DNA of 64,000 nucleotides from the NCBI GenBank assembly GCA_913061415.1, contig CAJXUD010000002.1, positions 62,001-126,000 of the forward strand. The letters are read 5' to 3'. The notes below the pieces were generated by a model, which was given only the letters and a program-made list of their open reading frames with translations, had not been told where the DNA came from and searched no databases. Position 1 is the stretch's first letter. The number at the start of each line of letters is the position of its first letter. The DNA comes from an uncultured Oleispira sp. (lineage in GTDB: Bacteria > Pseudomonadota > Gammaproteobacteria > Pseudomonadales > Oceanobacteraceae). Below are positions 1 through 9,028 of the stretch, in pieces. The translations under genes and the position numbers were made by a program.

Positions 1-1
1 A

Positions 2-1132
2 GCCTCTGATAGCTTTTCTGATTCTAATAATGGCAATAGCGACAATAATAGCGATGGTGAAACGAACAATTCCCCGCTAATTGATTCCGCTGCCCCAAAC
101 ACAAGCATTCCTAGTCCATTTGAAAAAGATGGCCTTCCCGATGAAACGATTGCAGAAAATGATAGTTTTATTAAGGATGAAAATGAGCCTAATACGTCTA
201 TTGATCCACTTCCTGGAAGCCCAGATTCTCGACTATCTCCAGCCGAAGTTGAACAGTTAAATACCAACGCAAAAATTGCGTTGCTGGTAGGCGATAATAA
301 CCAAGGATTGGCCATCGCGTTGAATACAAATGGTGATGAGCAAGGCGATCTATTCTTTTTAGCAACAAAAGTAGCAGCAGATGGAGTAGCCACTCAAGAG
401 GTGATTCGACGTGGCGAAGCGCTTGATGTTGATTTTAGCACTCGGCAACCTTGGAGCGACCAAATCAGTTGGGGCATTTGGCAAGGAACCTCAGAGGCTC
501 CTATACGCCGTTATACCGAATATAGTGATACGGGCTTCAGACCAATCGAGCAGGATCTATTTTATCTGGCAGGAAAACCTGCATCCAGCGCAGATTTAAC
601 CAATGGCATCGTAGCCGGAACACTTCACTTTTCAACCAGTAGTTCTGATCTTTCACCTGATAATCAAACAGATTTTATTGCCAGCAGTAATGCTGGAGTC
701 GTAACGAATGTTGACGCTCAGTTTGATCTAACCTCAAGCGCGGGCAACCACGCTATTAGTAACATTTCTATGACTGTCGAATCGCGTAATGCTATGGCAG
801 ACCAAGATAGCACATGGAATATGTACGCAGAAGAAGGCACCATTGAAGGCGCAACGATTACTGTCGATCACCTAACCGGCGATTTTTATTCTATGTCAAC
901 AGACAGTACCGGAAGTGATATTTCAGCTGCTGCCGTTACCAATGCAGATACCAATACCGGTACAATCGACTCCAATAGTCCTTCATCAGCATCAGGCAGT
1001 CTAAGCGGTATTTTATTAGCCCCAGCAGGCAATAGCACCGTGATCGATACTTTTGCAGGGGCTTTTGACCTATCAACTGACGACGGCGTTCATAATGCCG
1101 CGGGGGTCATCATTCTTAAGGCGGGGCAATAG
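2..1132 (+). CDS. C-terminal part of a FecR-domain-like surface protein (5' end outside window)
   Basis: The reading frame is open from base 2, so this is the C-terminal 376 residues of a longer gene. The first part is a linker rich in Asp, Asn, Ser and Pro; an in-frame ATG at 281 is internal. The rest is Ser/Thr/Asp/Gly-rich beta-strand-like sequence ending in alternating hydrophobic residues (GVIILKAGQ), as expected of an exported beta-structured domain. It faces a CHASE2 adenylate cyclase; FecR-domain proteins with variable C-termini often neighbour CHASE2 cyclases, which is why I suggest that family. The FecR domain itself, if present, lies outside the window. Confident as a real partial gene, tentative as to family. 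Confidence 0.6.
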   Translation, partial: ASDSFSDSNNGNSDNNSDGETNNSPLIDSAAPNTSIPSPFEKDGLPDETIAENDSFIKDENEPNTSIDPLPGSPDSRLSPAEVEQLNTNAKIALLVGDNNQGLAIALNTNGDEQGDLFFLATKVAADGVATQEVIRRGEALDVDFSTRQPWSDQISWGIWQGTSEAPIRRYTEYSDTGFRPIEQDLFYLAGKPASSADLTNGIVAGTLHFSTSSSDLSPDNQTDFIASSNAGVVTNVDAQFDLTSSAGNHAISNISMTVESRNAMADQDSTWNMYAEEGTIEGATITVDHLTGDFYSMSTDSTGSDISAAAVTNADTNTGTIDSNSPSSASGSLSGILLAPAGNSTVIDTFAGAFDLSTDDGVHNAAGVIILKAGQ

Positions 1133-1169
1133 CTTAAACGCTTAAAGTAGCCTAAACGCTCAGCTAACG

Positions 1170-1205
1170 GTAAATGATCAGTTAATGTCTTAAGTGATCA
1201 TTTAC
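1170..1205. terminator. Stem-loop between convergent genes
   Basis: Perfect 11-bp inverted repeat (1170-1180 and 1195-1205, gtaaatgatca/tgatcatttac) with a 14-nt loop. It spans the stop codon of the adenylate cyclase gene. No long T-run on either side, so termination is plausible but not proven. Confidence 0.45.
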
Positions 1206-3519
1206 TTGTATGCCTAAAGACCCCATCCCAATCTTGTGCGAGTTCTTGCTCGCGCAAGTCTTTAATTCTCTCTAGATATACCTGATACACTTTTACTTCT
1301 GGAAAGTCTGTTTGTAATGCCATTAACTTTTCCACAGCTTGCGACCAGTTTTGCTTTAAATACTCGTTGTAGGCCAGGTCAAAACGCTTAACTTCATCCA
1401 TCTTAGCGTCAGTAACCTCAGACCTGATTCCTAATGGCTGATAAACCGCAATCGGCTCATCCTTCCCTTTCACTTGTATGCGATCCATAAAAGCAAAAAC
1501 AATATCTGGGCATAGCTCGGCGGTACGTTCTCCCACTAGAATTTCAGCGCCATAAAATTTAGTAATACTTTCTAGGCGTGAACCTAAATTTACCGCGTCA
1601 CCAAGTACCGTATACGCTCGACGGTACGAAGACCCCATGTCACCGACATTCATCACACCGCTATTTAAACCCACACCAATTTTTATCTCTGGCAATCCTC
1701 TTGCCATAAATTCAGTACTGATTATTTTCGTCATTTTTTGCATCTCTAAGGCTGCAAGAATTCCATGATGAGCGTGGTGTTTATCGTCTATTGGTGCTCC
1801 CCAAAAAGCCATCACCATGTCCCCTACGTATTTATCAATAGTACCGTCATGATCAAAAATTATTTTAGTGATGGGCGTAAAATATTGATTAAGCATGGCT
1901 TTTAATTCAGCCGCCGATAAGTTTTCAGAAATAGACGTAAAGCTGCGAATATCTGCGAATAAAACGGTTAGCTCTTTACTATCACCGGTGAATTGATAAG
2001 CATCCGGATCAGAGATCATGCGTTCGATATGCGCCTTGGGAACATATTGATTAAACATGCCTTTTAATAAACGTCGGCTCGCACTTTCACGAAAGTAGCC
2101 ATAGGCCAAATTCAATAAAGTAAGTGCAATAATTAATAGCAAGGTACTGGCAATTGGAAGATCCAGTCGGTAAATATGCCACAGATAAATATTACCAGTG
2201 ATCACTACCGCTAGCGTAAATGTGCTTAATGCAACGGAAGCAACAGGGCCAAGTTTAGGTAGCCAGAGTGATAGCATAAGACCTAATAAAACCAAAATAG
2301 ATAAGGTCAACCCCGCTTCCCATTCTGGCCGATATGGAAACTCTCCCGACAGTAGTGAGTGAATAATATTGGCATGTACTTCAACCCCAGGGTATTGGGT
2401 CCCTACAGGAGTTGCACGCAAATCGGCCAAACCGATAGCTGAAGTACCGACTAACACAATAGCGCCCTCTAAGGCGTCTGTATCAATGCGTTTCTGAAGT
2501 ACATCGGTCGCAGAGATATACGGAAAACTGTGCTGTTTTCCTCTAAAAGGAATAATCACTTGGCCGTTTACATCCGTGCGGGCGACCTGCCCTCCCGCGC
2601 CAATAGAAGTCATCACCTCTACGCTTCCTAAAGGGAGTGTTTCCACGTCTAATTTATTGACAAACAAATAACTCATCACGGTCGCTAACGATAGCGATGG
2701 GTATAACGCATCGCCATGACGAATCACTAAAGGTGAACGACGAATAACACCATCAGCATCTGCAAAGGTAGAGACAAAACCTGCCCCTGCTGCTGCGTTT
2801 TGCAATACGGATAAATTAGCGGCATAACCAGGTTTACTAATCGATACTAGCCGGCTCTTTTGCTCATCTGTCAGCTGATAACTCGGGGCTGGTAATTGTC
2901 CCACTTGAATACTGCCCTGCTCTTGAAAGAAATACCCCAGCACAACATCCATTTCACTAATACGCCGAGAAAAATTTTGATCGCCGTCAGCAAGCGCTTG
3001 CCAGTTAGTAGGGACTGACCAACTAATCATATTATTCTTTAAATGTTGACTCACCTCGCTCACCGGATTTCGCTCTGGCTCAGAAAATACCACATCAAAC
3101 GCGACAATAATGGCGCCGTAATCTTGCAGACTCGAAACCAAATCAGCCAATTTATGCCGACTCCATGGCCAGCGTCCTTCACTGGCTAACGATTTCTCAT
3201 CAATGTCTAAAATGATAATTTTATGATCTTCAGTCTCCGAAGAATTGACTAACTCCGAGTGTTCTTTAACAGGGCTTGAATGTATAGAGTTGGAATGTGT
3301 AGAGTTGGTATCTGCTGATTGAGCATTAGAGTTTAAAATTCCCTGCCCAGCTAAAGATAAAGAAGCGTTAAAGCGCGTATCATAAAAAAGAAAGTCGAGA
3401 CGATTCAACCAGTGATTTTCATTGGCATTAATGCTCAATCCCAACGCAATAAAATAGGTTGAAAGTAAGAGGCCGATATAAGCAGAAATACGCTGCTGTG
3501 GAATTCGAAACCATTCCAT
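1198..3519 (-). CDS. CHASE2-domain class III adenylate cyclase
   Basis: Membrane-bound sensor that should make cAMP from ATP. Order: TM helix about 12-30; extracellular CHASE2 domain about 35-390; three TM helices about 400-475; class III cyclase domain about 510-690; short TPR-like C-terminus. Catalytic signs: metal-binding Asp523 (LFADIRSF) and Asp567 (DKYVGD), adenine-specifying Lys563 and Asp641, transition-state Asn644 and Arg648 (DAVNLGSRLE). All key residues are present, so it is probably active and ATP-specific. A Ser/Asn/His-rich stretch (about 65-98) lies inside CHASE2. It is a single gene, convergent with the FecR-like gene, which may belong to the same sensing unit. The ligand is unknown. 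Confidence 0.93.
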   Translation of the reverse strand: MEWFRIPQQRISAYIGLLLSTYFIALGLSINANENHWLNRLDFLFYDTRFNASLSLAGQGILNSNAQSADTNSTHSNSIHSSPVKEHSELVNSSETEDHKIIILDIDEKSLASEGRWPWSRHKLADLVSSLQDYGAIIVAFDVVFSEPERNPVSEVSQHLKNNMISWSVPTNWQALADGDQNFSRRISEMDVVLGYFFQEQGSIQVGQLPAPSYQLTDEQKSRLVSISKPGYAANLSVLQNAAAGAGFVSTFADADGVIRRSPLVIRHGDALYPSLSLATVMSYLFVNKLDVETLPLGSVEVMTSIGAGGQVARTDVNGQVIIPFRGKQHSFPYISATDVLQKRIDTDALEGAIVLVGTSAIGLADLRATPVGTQYPGVEVHANIIHSLLSGEFPYRPEWEAGLTLSILVLLGLMLSLWLPKLGPVASVALSTFTLAVVITGNIYLWHIYRLDLPIASTLLLIIALTLLNLAYGYFRESASRRLLKGMFNQYVPKAHIERMISDPDAYQFTGDSKELTVLFADIRSFTSISENLSAAELKAMLNQYFTPITKIIFDHDGTIDKYVGDMVMAFWGAPIDDKHHAHHGILAALEMQKMTKIISTEFMARGLPEIKIGVGLNSGVMNVGDMGSSYRRAYTVLGDAVNLGSRLESITKFYGAEILVGERTAELCPDIVFAFMDRIQVKGKDEPIAVYQPLGIRSEVTDAKMDEVKRFDLAYNEYLKQNWSQAVEKLMALQTDFPEVKVYQVYLERIKDLREQELAQDWDGVFRHTSK

Positions 3520-3664
3520 GGAAATGCTCCATCTAAACTACTTTATAACCGGCATTACCTAACTTGAAATGCCCATATAATATGGGGTAGGTTTAATGGC
3601 ACAAATTATGTGAACTAAATTAATAGTAGCAGTCTATCAGCTTACCGCTAAGGAGACGATTTTA

Positions 3665-3705
3665 GAAAAAAAGTCGAAAGCCCAGTAAAAAATCAGGCTT
3701 TCAAA
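3665..3705 (-). terminator. Rho-independent terminator of the GAF-Fis gene
   Basis: On the minus strand a gaaagcc...gggctttc stem (plus strand about 3676-3702), extended by gtc/gac pairs, is followed by a run of seven T. It lies just after the stop codon at 3734. Confidence 0.65.
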
Positions 3706-3733
3706 GACGAAATAAGCTATCTAATTCTCTAGA

Positions 3734-4429
3734 TTAAGCCAATTTTGATAAACGATAGCGTAGCTGGCGAGGTGTTAATCCCAGTATTTTAGCTGCCATG
3801 GTTTTATTGCCACTGCACTTCTCTACTGCTTTTTGAATTGCACCTAATTCACTTTCGTTAACTCGCTGATAAGGTCGTGAATACAGTGTTTGAAAATTAG
3901 GGACGACCTGAGTTGCCATGGTATGTGCCAGCTGCGTACATACAAACCATAGCTCCTGTAGTGGCAAACTACCGGCGATAACATTGCGAAGGTCTAATAC
4001 TAAAACACCCAGTGTCGTTTGACGATGACGTAAAGGCACTAATAAGCAATGATCTCTGTGGCTAAAGTCGAGTGGCGACAACGCTTCACGATTAAAGGCT
4101 TCAGGACGCTCAGAACCTTCTCGAATAACCAGAACAGAACCGGATTCAAATGTACGACAAAGGGAATGCTGTACCGCAAAACTATAAACCCCATTTTCAA
4201 TTTGACGCGAGCAATACTTAGCTTGAAAACGGTTTGATACATCGGGGATAGCAATACTAATATTGTCGATGGTCGTTATATTCACCATCAATTTTAAAAG
4301 TTTCTGAATCGTATAATCATCATTTTGACGAGCTTCAAGTACAGTACTTAATTGCGCCATCCAATCGGCTGGTACATCAATCGTATTAATGACATGTTGG
4401 TAATTTTGAATCTTGGCTACATCATGCAT
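3734..4429 (-). CDS. GAF domain plus Fis-type HTH regulator, no AAA+ domain
   Basis: Cytoplasmic transcription factor with a GAF-like sensor domain (about 20-165) and a C-terminal Fis-type helix-turn-helix (about 190-230, motif NKTMAAKILGLTPRQLRYRL). The two ends resemble NifA/NorR-type sigma54 activators, but the central AAA+ ATPase (no GAFTGA, no Walker motifs) is absent and the protein is only 231 residues, so it should not drive open-complex formation. Start: GGAGG at 4437-4441 is 7 nt from the ATG at 4429 but only 1 nt from the ATG at 4435, so I chose 4429. Target genes are unknown; the CBS gene downstream of it on the chromosome has its own promoter region. Confidence 0.8.
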   Translation of the reverse strand: MHDVAKIQNYQHVINTIDVPADWMAQLSTVLEARQNDDYTIQKLLKLMVNITTIDNISIAIPDVSNRFQAKYCSRQIENGVYSFAVQHSLCRTFESGSVLVIREGSERPEAFNREALSPLDFSHRDHCLLVPLRHRQTTLGVLVLDLRNVIAGSLPLQELWFVCTQLAHTMATQVVPNFQTLYSRPYQRVNESELGAIQKAVEKCSGNKTMAAKILGLTPRQLRYRLSKLA

Positions 4430-4715
4430 AAGCATACCTCCGTTAGTAATAAAGCTTGTATCGCAACTTTCATACCAACAACCATACCAATAACGAAAGA
4501 CTCAATGAATTAGCCTGCTTCAAGCAGATTTTAGATTATTTGTAGAAGGGAAATAGATAAGCGCATACGGTATCCGCCTCTTTTTAAACCACAGATTATT
4601 CATCAAGCCCTAATGAGGTGCAGTTTTATATTTTGTAGCCTCACCTGGGCTCATAACTTAGGTTCGTGACTTGGTTCCTAATTTAGGTTCGTAACTGAAG
4701 AAGTCTAAAAGTGAG

Positions 4716-5150
4716 CTATGCAGCTCCAGGATCATCGCTGGGCAAGTATTCTTTACGCAACCATTGAGAGAACACACGACACGCATCTTGGCTGGTAAAA
4801 ATGCCGGCTAGACGACCCTCGCGTAAAACGATAGCAGCTTCCCAAGAGTCTGCTGCCATGTTTTCAAGTACTTCGTCTAGGCGCACATGCAAATCGACTA
4901 AGTAAATCCGTCGACGACAAATATCACCGACCGATAACTCAGTGAATTCTGTGGTTCGGTGCCCTGGCATTTGAGCTAATTTAATATCGGTCGTCGACAG
5001 CAACCCCACGACTTCATGATCGACAACTACGGGTAAATGATGAAATTGCTTTTCCGCCATCAAGTGAATAGCATCATTAATGGAAGTGGATTCCTTAATT
5101 AAGTGAGGAAAAGGCGTCATAACCTCGGTCAATGTCGGCATGTGGCGCAT
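4716..5150 (-). CDS. Two-CBS-domain protein
   Basis: Small soluble protein of two tandem CBS motifs (about 8-60 and 78-135), which together form one Bateman module that usually binds adenine nucleotides such as AMP, ATP or S-adenosylmethionine. Motifs: VMTPFPHLI at the first CBS, HHLPVVVDHEVVGLLSTTD at its core, then AAIVLREGRLAGIFTSQD in the second. No attached enzyme or channel domain, so it likely acts on a partner protein. It starts 12 bp after the DUF4404 gene and is probably co-transcribed with it. Confidence 0.88.
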   Translation of the reverse strand: MRHMPTLTEVMTPFPHLIKESTSINDAIHLMAEKQFHHLPVVVDHEVVGLLSTTDIKLAQMPGHRTTEFTELSVGDICRRRIYLVDLHVRLDEVLENMAADSWEAAIVLREGRLAGIFTSQDACRVFSQWLRKEYLPSDDPGAA

Positions 5151-5162
5151 AGGGTATGCTCC

Positions 5163-5429
5163 TTAAACTCCGATTCGGCCAAGAGTATCCATTATTTGGC
5201 GCAGTATTTCGGCCAGGGTTGGGTGCTCATGCTCAAACTGAACCGCTTGCTGCTCAATGCGATCGGTAAGATCTTGTTCAAGATCATCGCTATTGTCTGA
5301 ACTCGAGACCGTCTTCACGTCGCTGAGCACTTTTTGTAACAGTGCTTGGCTTTCATCGTCAATACCATCTTGTTGCTTCAGCTGTTCATGCACCTGAGTT
5401 AATAGATCATGAAGTTTTGTATCAGTCAT
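5163..5429 (-). CDS. DUF4404 family protein
   Basis: An 88-residue acidic, helical, cytoplasmic protein that matches the DUF4404 pattern (MTDTKLHDLLTQVHEQL at the start and a conserved EHPTLAEILRQIMDTLGRIGV-like end). Function is unknown. A strong AAGGAG ribosome site precedes the ATG. It is the first gene of a two-gene unit with the CBS protein. Confidence 0.8.
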   Translation of the reverse strand: MTDTKLHDLLTQVHEQLKQQDGIDDESQALLQKVLSDVKTVSSSDNSDDLEQDLTDRIEQQAVQFEHEHPTLAEILRQIMDTLGRIGV

Positions 5430-5460
5430 ATAAATCTCCTTTTATATAAAGTGTAGCTCT

Positions 5461-5498
5461 GTTTAACGAGTTTAGTTCTGTTTAAAGAGTTTAGTTCT
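5461..5498. repeat. 19-bp tandem duplication
   Basis: Two adjacent 19-bp copies (5461-5479 and 5480-5498; gtttaacgagtttagttct) differing at one base, upstream of the DUF4404 start. Confidence 0.75.
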
Positions 5499-5578
5499 AT
5501 GATTATAAAATGGCTTAACTCATATCAAGTTTGACACAATAAAAGCCGTATTAGTCAGTTTCTAAAGTAAAGAGGGTT

Positions 5579-5776
5579 CTACTCTAGAGAGTATTGAAGG
5601 ATAATCTTGATGAGAAATCCGGCCATTCCAAGACCTAGCGCTAGAAAAAGAATGAGATTACCAAACTTACCAGCCTGAGACTTTTTACCTAAGTCATAAA
5701 TGATAAAAAACATGAAAGAAATTAGTACTGTAATACCAATATAAAGTGACCAAGTTTCAAATTGCTCTGTTGTCAT
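5579..5776 (-). CDS. DUF2788-like small inner-membrane protein
   Basis: A 65-residue protein with two predicted TM helices (about 10-28 and 41-60) joined by a short basic loop (GKKSQAGKFG). Layout and sequence resemble DUF2788. Function unknown. An earlier GTG (5782) is in frame, but the AAGGT at 5783-5787 sits 6 nt before the ATG at 5776, which I therefore chose. Confidence 0.7.
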   Translation of the reverse strand: MTTEQFETWSLYIGITVLISFMFFIIYDLGKKSQAGKFGNLILFLALGLGMAGFLIKIILQYSLE

Positions 5777-5888
5777 AACCACACCTTAAACGACACTTTA
5801 AAAATTCGGCCTCATAGTAACGATTCAGCCGTGCTAATACCAGTAAGATGCTAGCAATGAGTTCAATCACTCTCTCATTAAACAGACC

Positions 5889-5923
5889 CAATTAAACAGC
5901 AAATTAAACAGCAAATTAAACAG
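5889..5923. repeat. Three tandem 12-bp copies ahead of the binding-protein gene
   Basis: Unit caaattaaacag at 5900-5911 and 5912-5923, preceded by an 11-base copy at 5889-5899. Lies 24 bp before the start codon at 5947, so copy number could change leader or promoter spacing. Confidence 0.8.
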
Positions 5924-5946
5924 GACAACCAATATCATTTCTGAGT

Positions 5947-7011
5947 ATGATGAGGGTTAATAATAATGACCCAAAGCGGCTGATAAAAACCATGCATTTT
6001 AAACACCCTCTCCATTTATTTTCGTTCATCTTATGCTTATTACTAGCAAGCATATCTATTCAAGCTAAAGAACTTCCTACGCGTAGCTTTTGTGTTTTTG
6101 ACCCTATTGGTGAAAAAGGCCCCGCCTATCAAGGCATGGTCGACTATAAAGCGGCCGCTCTAGAGTGGGGAGCATTACTCACATTGCATGTGTATACCAA
6201 CGAAGCCGTTGCCCTAGCTGATTTTAAAGCAGGTCACTGTGACGCGGTAGGCCTAACGGGCACACGCATTCGCCCATTTAACAAGTTCACAGCCACGATC
6301 GAAGCGGTCGGCGCGATTGATGACTATGACCAGATGCGCAAACTGGTTGGAATGCTTGCCCACCCCAAAGCCAGTAAATATATGATTGATGGTGATTATG
6401 AAGTGGCTGGCATAATGCCTGCTGGCGCAGTCTATGTATTTGTTCGTGACAAGGCCATCAATTCTGTTGAAGCTGCAGCAGGGAAGCGCCTTGCGACTAT
6501 TGATTATGATGTTGCATCGGTAAAAGTGGTTAATCATATTGGGGCCACAATGGTTCCTGTCAGCATCGCAACGTTTGCGCCACGCTTCAATAATGGCTAT
6601 GTCGATATTGCTTACGCCCCAGCAATTGCTTACGAGCCTTTTGAAATGTACAAAGGCATGGGTGATAAAGGCGGTATTTTGCGTTTTAATCTTGCTCAGA
6701 TGAACGGCCAGCTCATTCTAAGAAAAGATCGTTTCCCTGAAAATTTTGGACAAAAAAGTCGTGAGTATGCTTTCAGCAACTTTCCTAAAGCGTTAGAGCA
6801 CATTCTTGAAGCTGAAAAAAATATTCCAAAGAAGTACTGGATCGAGTTGCCGCTTGAGCAACGTGAAGAATATAAAGCCATGCTACGCCAAGTTCGCATC
6901 GAATTACGCGACGAAGGCATTTATGACACTAAAATGCTGAAAATATTATTTAAACTACGCTGTCAAACCAATCCTGGTCACTATGAATGCATTGAGAAAC
7001 GCGAAGGTTAA
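5947..7011 (+). CDS. Periplasmic AdeT/TRAP-like solute-binding protein (orphan paralogue)
   Basis: Exported protein with a signal peptide (basic residues to about 20, hydrophobic 22-38, cleavage near SIQA-KE). It belongs to the AdeT1/2-like putative solute-binding family and is clearly paralogous to the binding protein at 61617-62624: shared motifs are CVFDP.G, DFKAG.CDA, R(I/V)RPFN.FTATI, YEVAGIMPAG, GKR.ATIDYD, VNH.GA.MVP and AYAPA.AY. Four cysteines are conserved in both (CVFDP, CDA and the two near the C-terminus), probably as disulfides. No TRAP permease gene is adjacent, so it may serve a distant permease or have another role. The family's old 'efflux pump' label is doubtful. The internal ATG at 5992 gives a more typical signal peptide. 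Confidence 0.85.
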   Translation: MMRVNNNDPKRLIKTMHFKHPLHLFSFILCLLLASISIQAKELPTRSFCVFDPIGEKGPAYQGMVDYKAAALEWGALLTLHVYTNEAVALADFKAGHCDAVGLTGTRIRPFNKFTATIEAVGAIDDYDQMRKLVGMLAHPKASKYMIDGDYEVAGIMPAGAVYVFVRDKAINSVEAAAGKRLATIDYDVASVKVVNHIGATMVPVSIATFAPRFNNGYVDIAYAPAIAYEPFEMYKGMGDKGGILRFNLAQMNGQLILRKDRFPENFGQKSREYAFSNFPKALEHILEAEKNIPKKYWIELPLEQREEYKAMLRQVRIELRDEGIYDTKMLKILFKLRCQTNPGHYECIEKREG

Positions 7012-7132
7012 GACCTGTCTTAACTGATCAACACGGTAAGAGTTCGAGGTTGCATGCCTCAGCTCTTACACTCAAAGCCCTTGTCGCTATTACTGTATAA
7101 TCAATCTTTTAATAACCTACGACTGCACACCT

Positions 7133-8242
7133 ATGGAACATTTTGATCATTGCATTATCGGAGCAGGTATTGTCGGACTTGCGATCGCGTTTAAAATAAG
7201 CCAAAAATTCCCCGAAGCGAAAATATTACTAATCGAATCCAACAGCCAATTTGGTAGTGAAACCAGCAGTCGTAATAGTGAAGTCATACACGCCGGAATT
7301 TATTACCCTGAGAATAGTTTGAAAGCTGAACTTTGCCTAAACGGCCGCGAACAGCTTTATCAGTTTTGTGAAGACTATTCAGTGCCTTATAAGCGTATAG
7401 GAAAGCTCATTGTGGCCAGTGATGTTAATGACATCGCTAAGCTTGAGACAATACACGGTAACGCAGCAAAGAATAATGTTTCGCTTAAATTTTTAAACGA
7501 AAAAGAGTGTTTAAAGCTAGAGCCAAACGTGAATGCAAAAGCGGCATTATTTTCAGAAAATACGGGTATTATTGATAGCCATCAGTACATGGCAACATTA
7601 CTTCAACTGGCTGAACAGCAAGGTGTTTTATACAGTCCTAATACACACTTTATGGATGCCAATAAAACAGATAAAGGATTCGATATTCGAGTCAAAACTG
7701 GCGAAGGGCATTATGATTTCAGCAGCCAGTATGTAATCAATAGTGCAGGGCTTCATGCGGCGGAAGTTGCGGCTAAAATTTCAAATTCGCTTATACCGCA
7801 CTATCACCTGTGCCGAGGGCATTATTTTAGCTATCAACAAAAATCGCCATTTTCGCATTTGATCTATCCCATACCTAATGCAAATACAGCAGGTTTAGGT
7901 ATTCACGCAACCTTAGATTTAGCAGGACAGGTACGCTTTGGCCCTGATGTAGAGTTCATTGAAATACTAGACTATTCAGGTAATGAAGAAAGAAAGCAGC
8001 ATTTCATCCGTGCCATTCAACCTTACTTCCCAACATTAAATCCAGATAAATTAGTATTTAACTATTGTGGAATTCGGCCCAAGCTAACAGGCCCTAATGA
8101 AGCCGCCGCAGACTTTTTAATTCAAACAAGTACGCAGCATAATCTTGAGGGGTTAATTAATTTATTCGGCATCGAAAGCCCAGGACTGACCGCAAGCCTC
8201 GCGATTGCCGACCGAGTAATAAAGGGTATTACCCCATCATAA
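7133..8242 (+). CDS. FAD-dependent oxidoreductase, L-2-hydroxyglutarate dehydrogenase (LhgO) family
   Basis: A 369-residue DAO-fold flavoenzyme. The Rossmann FAD motif is at 8-13 (IGAGIVG), followed by the family motif SRNSEVIHAGIYYP, and a C-terminal FAD/substrate segment with CGIRPKLTGP and GIESPGLTASLAIADRV. These are typical of the LhgO/L2HGDH family, which oxidises L-2-hydroxyglutarate to 2-oxoglutarate and passes electrons to the quinone pool. Size is close to the family's usual 370-420 residues. Substrate is inferred from family only; no CsiD or glutarate genes are nearby. It stands alone. Confidence 0.85.
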   Translation: MEHFDHCIIGAGIVGLAIAFKISQKFPEAKILLIESNSQFGSETSSRNSEVIHAGIYYPENSLKAELCLNGREQLYQFCEDYSVPYKRIGKLIVASDVNDIAKLETIHGNAAKNNVSLKFLNEKECLKLEPNVNAKAALFSENTGIIDSHQYMATLLQLAEQQGVLYSPNTHFMDANKTDKGFDIRVKTGEGHYDFSSQYVINSAGLHAAEVAAKISNSLIPHYHLCRGHYFSYQQKSPFSHLIYPIPNANTAGLGIHATLDLAGQVRFGPDVEFIEILDYSGNEERKQHFIRAIQPYFPTLNPDKLVFNYCGIRPKLTGPNEAAADFLIQTSTQHNLEGLINLFGIESPGLTASLAIADRVIKGITPS

Positions 8243-8265
8243 AAAGCCCTCTACTTACGAGGGCT
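8241..8265 (-). terminator. Terminator of the tetR gene
   Basis: Stem agccctc/gagggct (8245-8251 and 8259-8265). On the minus strand it is followed by TTTTT; the stem overlaps the tetR stop codon. Confidence 0.65.
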
Positions 8266-8961
8266 GAACAGAAGACTCAACATACGCAAAAGCGTCGAAT
8301 AAATCGCTTTTTTATCCAGTTCTTCTGACTCTAAAAGCAGACCTTCATATTCAATCCGATGCAATACTGAAATAACAATGGTTGCATCTTCAGCAGGATG
8401 TGCAGACTGCATGAGTGTTAATAAATCCGTTAGTTTTTGCATAAGAGCGACTTTATGAACTTCACCCAATTTACGCAGGTGTGGATTTAAAATTGCTTCA
8501 TAGCGAAAGGCTTGCTCAGCAATAAGTGATTCGCGGTGCTGACTGACCTGCTCAATAACATATTCTGTCAAGCTCACAGCAATCACATCCGTCATATCTT
8601 CATCGCTATTTAGCGCTTCAACAACCGACTTCCCTTTCCCATTTTCTAACGGCTCATATAAGCGCTTAGAAAACTGGGTTACTACTTCTAAGGCCTGCTC
8701 AGCATAAAGCGTGAAGGTATCGTTAATCAGCTCTTGTATGTCTTTAAAATAATAGGTGGTAGCCGCCAAAGGAACATCGGCCTCTTTCGCAACAGCACGG
8801 TGACGAATCCCTCTCACCCCTTCTCGGATAACAATTCTTAATGCCGCTTCCAAAATCAGTCGGCGGCGTTGCTCACTACCCGCACGACTGGTTTTTCGCC
8901 CCTGATACTTAACGGTGCTAGCTTGCTTTGAACTGGGTGATGAATCTTTTAACTGCGACAT
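8251..8961 (-). CDS. TetR-family transcriptional regulator
   Basis: A 236-residue one-component repressor. The N-terminal HTH (about 26-70) follows the TetR pattern: RRRLILEAALRIVIREGVRGIR, then RAVAKEADVPLAATTYYFKD. The rest is a helical ligand-binding and dimer domain. It is transcribed away from the FadL-type porin gene; the 247-bp gap between them holds two perfect palindromes, so control of the porin and of itself is likely (inference). Start: the ATG at 8961 has GAGAGG 5 nt upstream; an upstream TTG at 8985 would add eight residues without a good ribosome site. Confidence 0.88.
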   Translation of the reverse strand: MSQLKDSSPSSKQASTVKYQGRKTSRAGSEQRRRLILEAALRIVIREGVRGIRHRAVAKEADVPLAATTYYFKDIQELINDTFTLYAEQALEVVTQFSKRLYEPLENGKGKSVVEALNSDEDMTDVIAVSLTEYVIEQVSQHRESLIAEQAFRYEAILNPHLRKLGEVHKVALMQKLTDLLTLMQSAHPAEDATIVISVLHRIEYEGLLLESEELDKKAIYSTLLRMLSLLFSPRK

Positions 8962-9028
8962 CTTGCCTCTCACACACAAAAACAAATTTAATCAATGTTT
9001 ACATTATTATGCACAACATGCACTAAAT

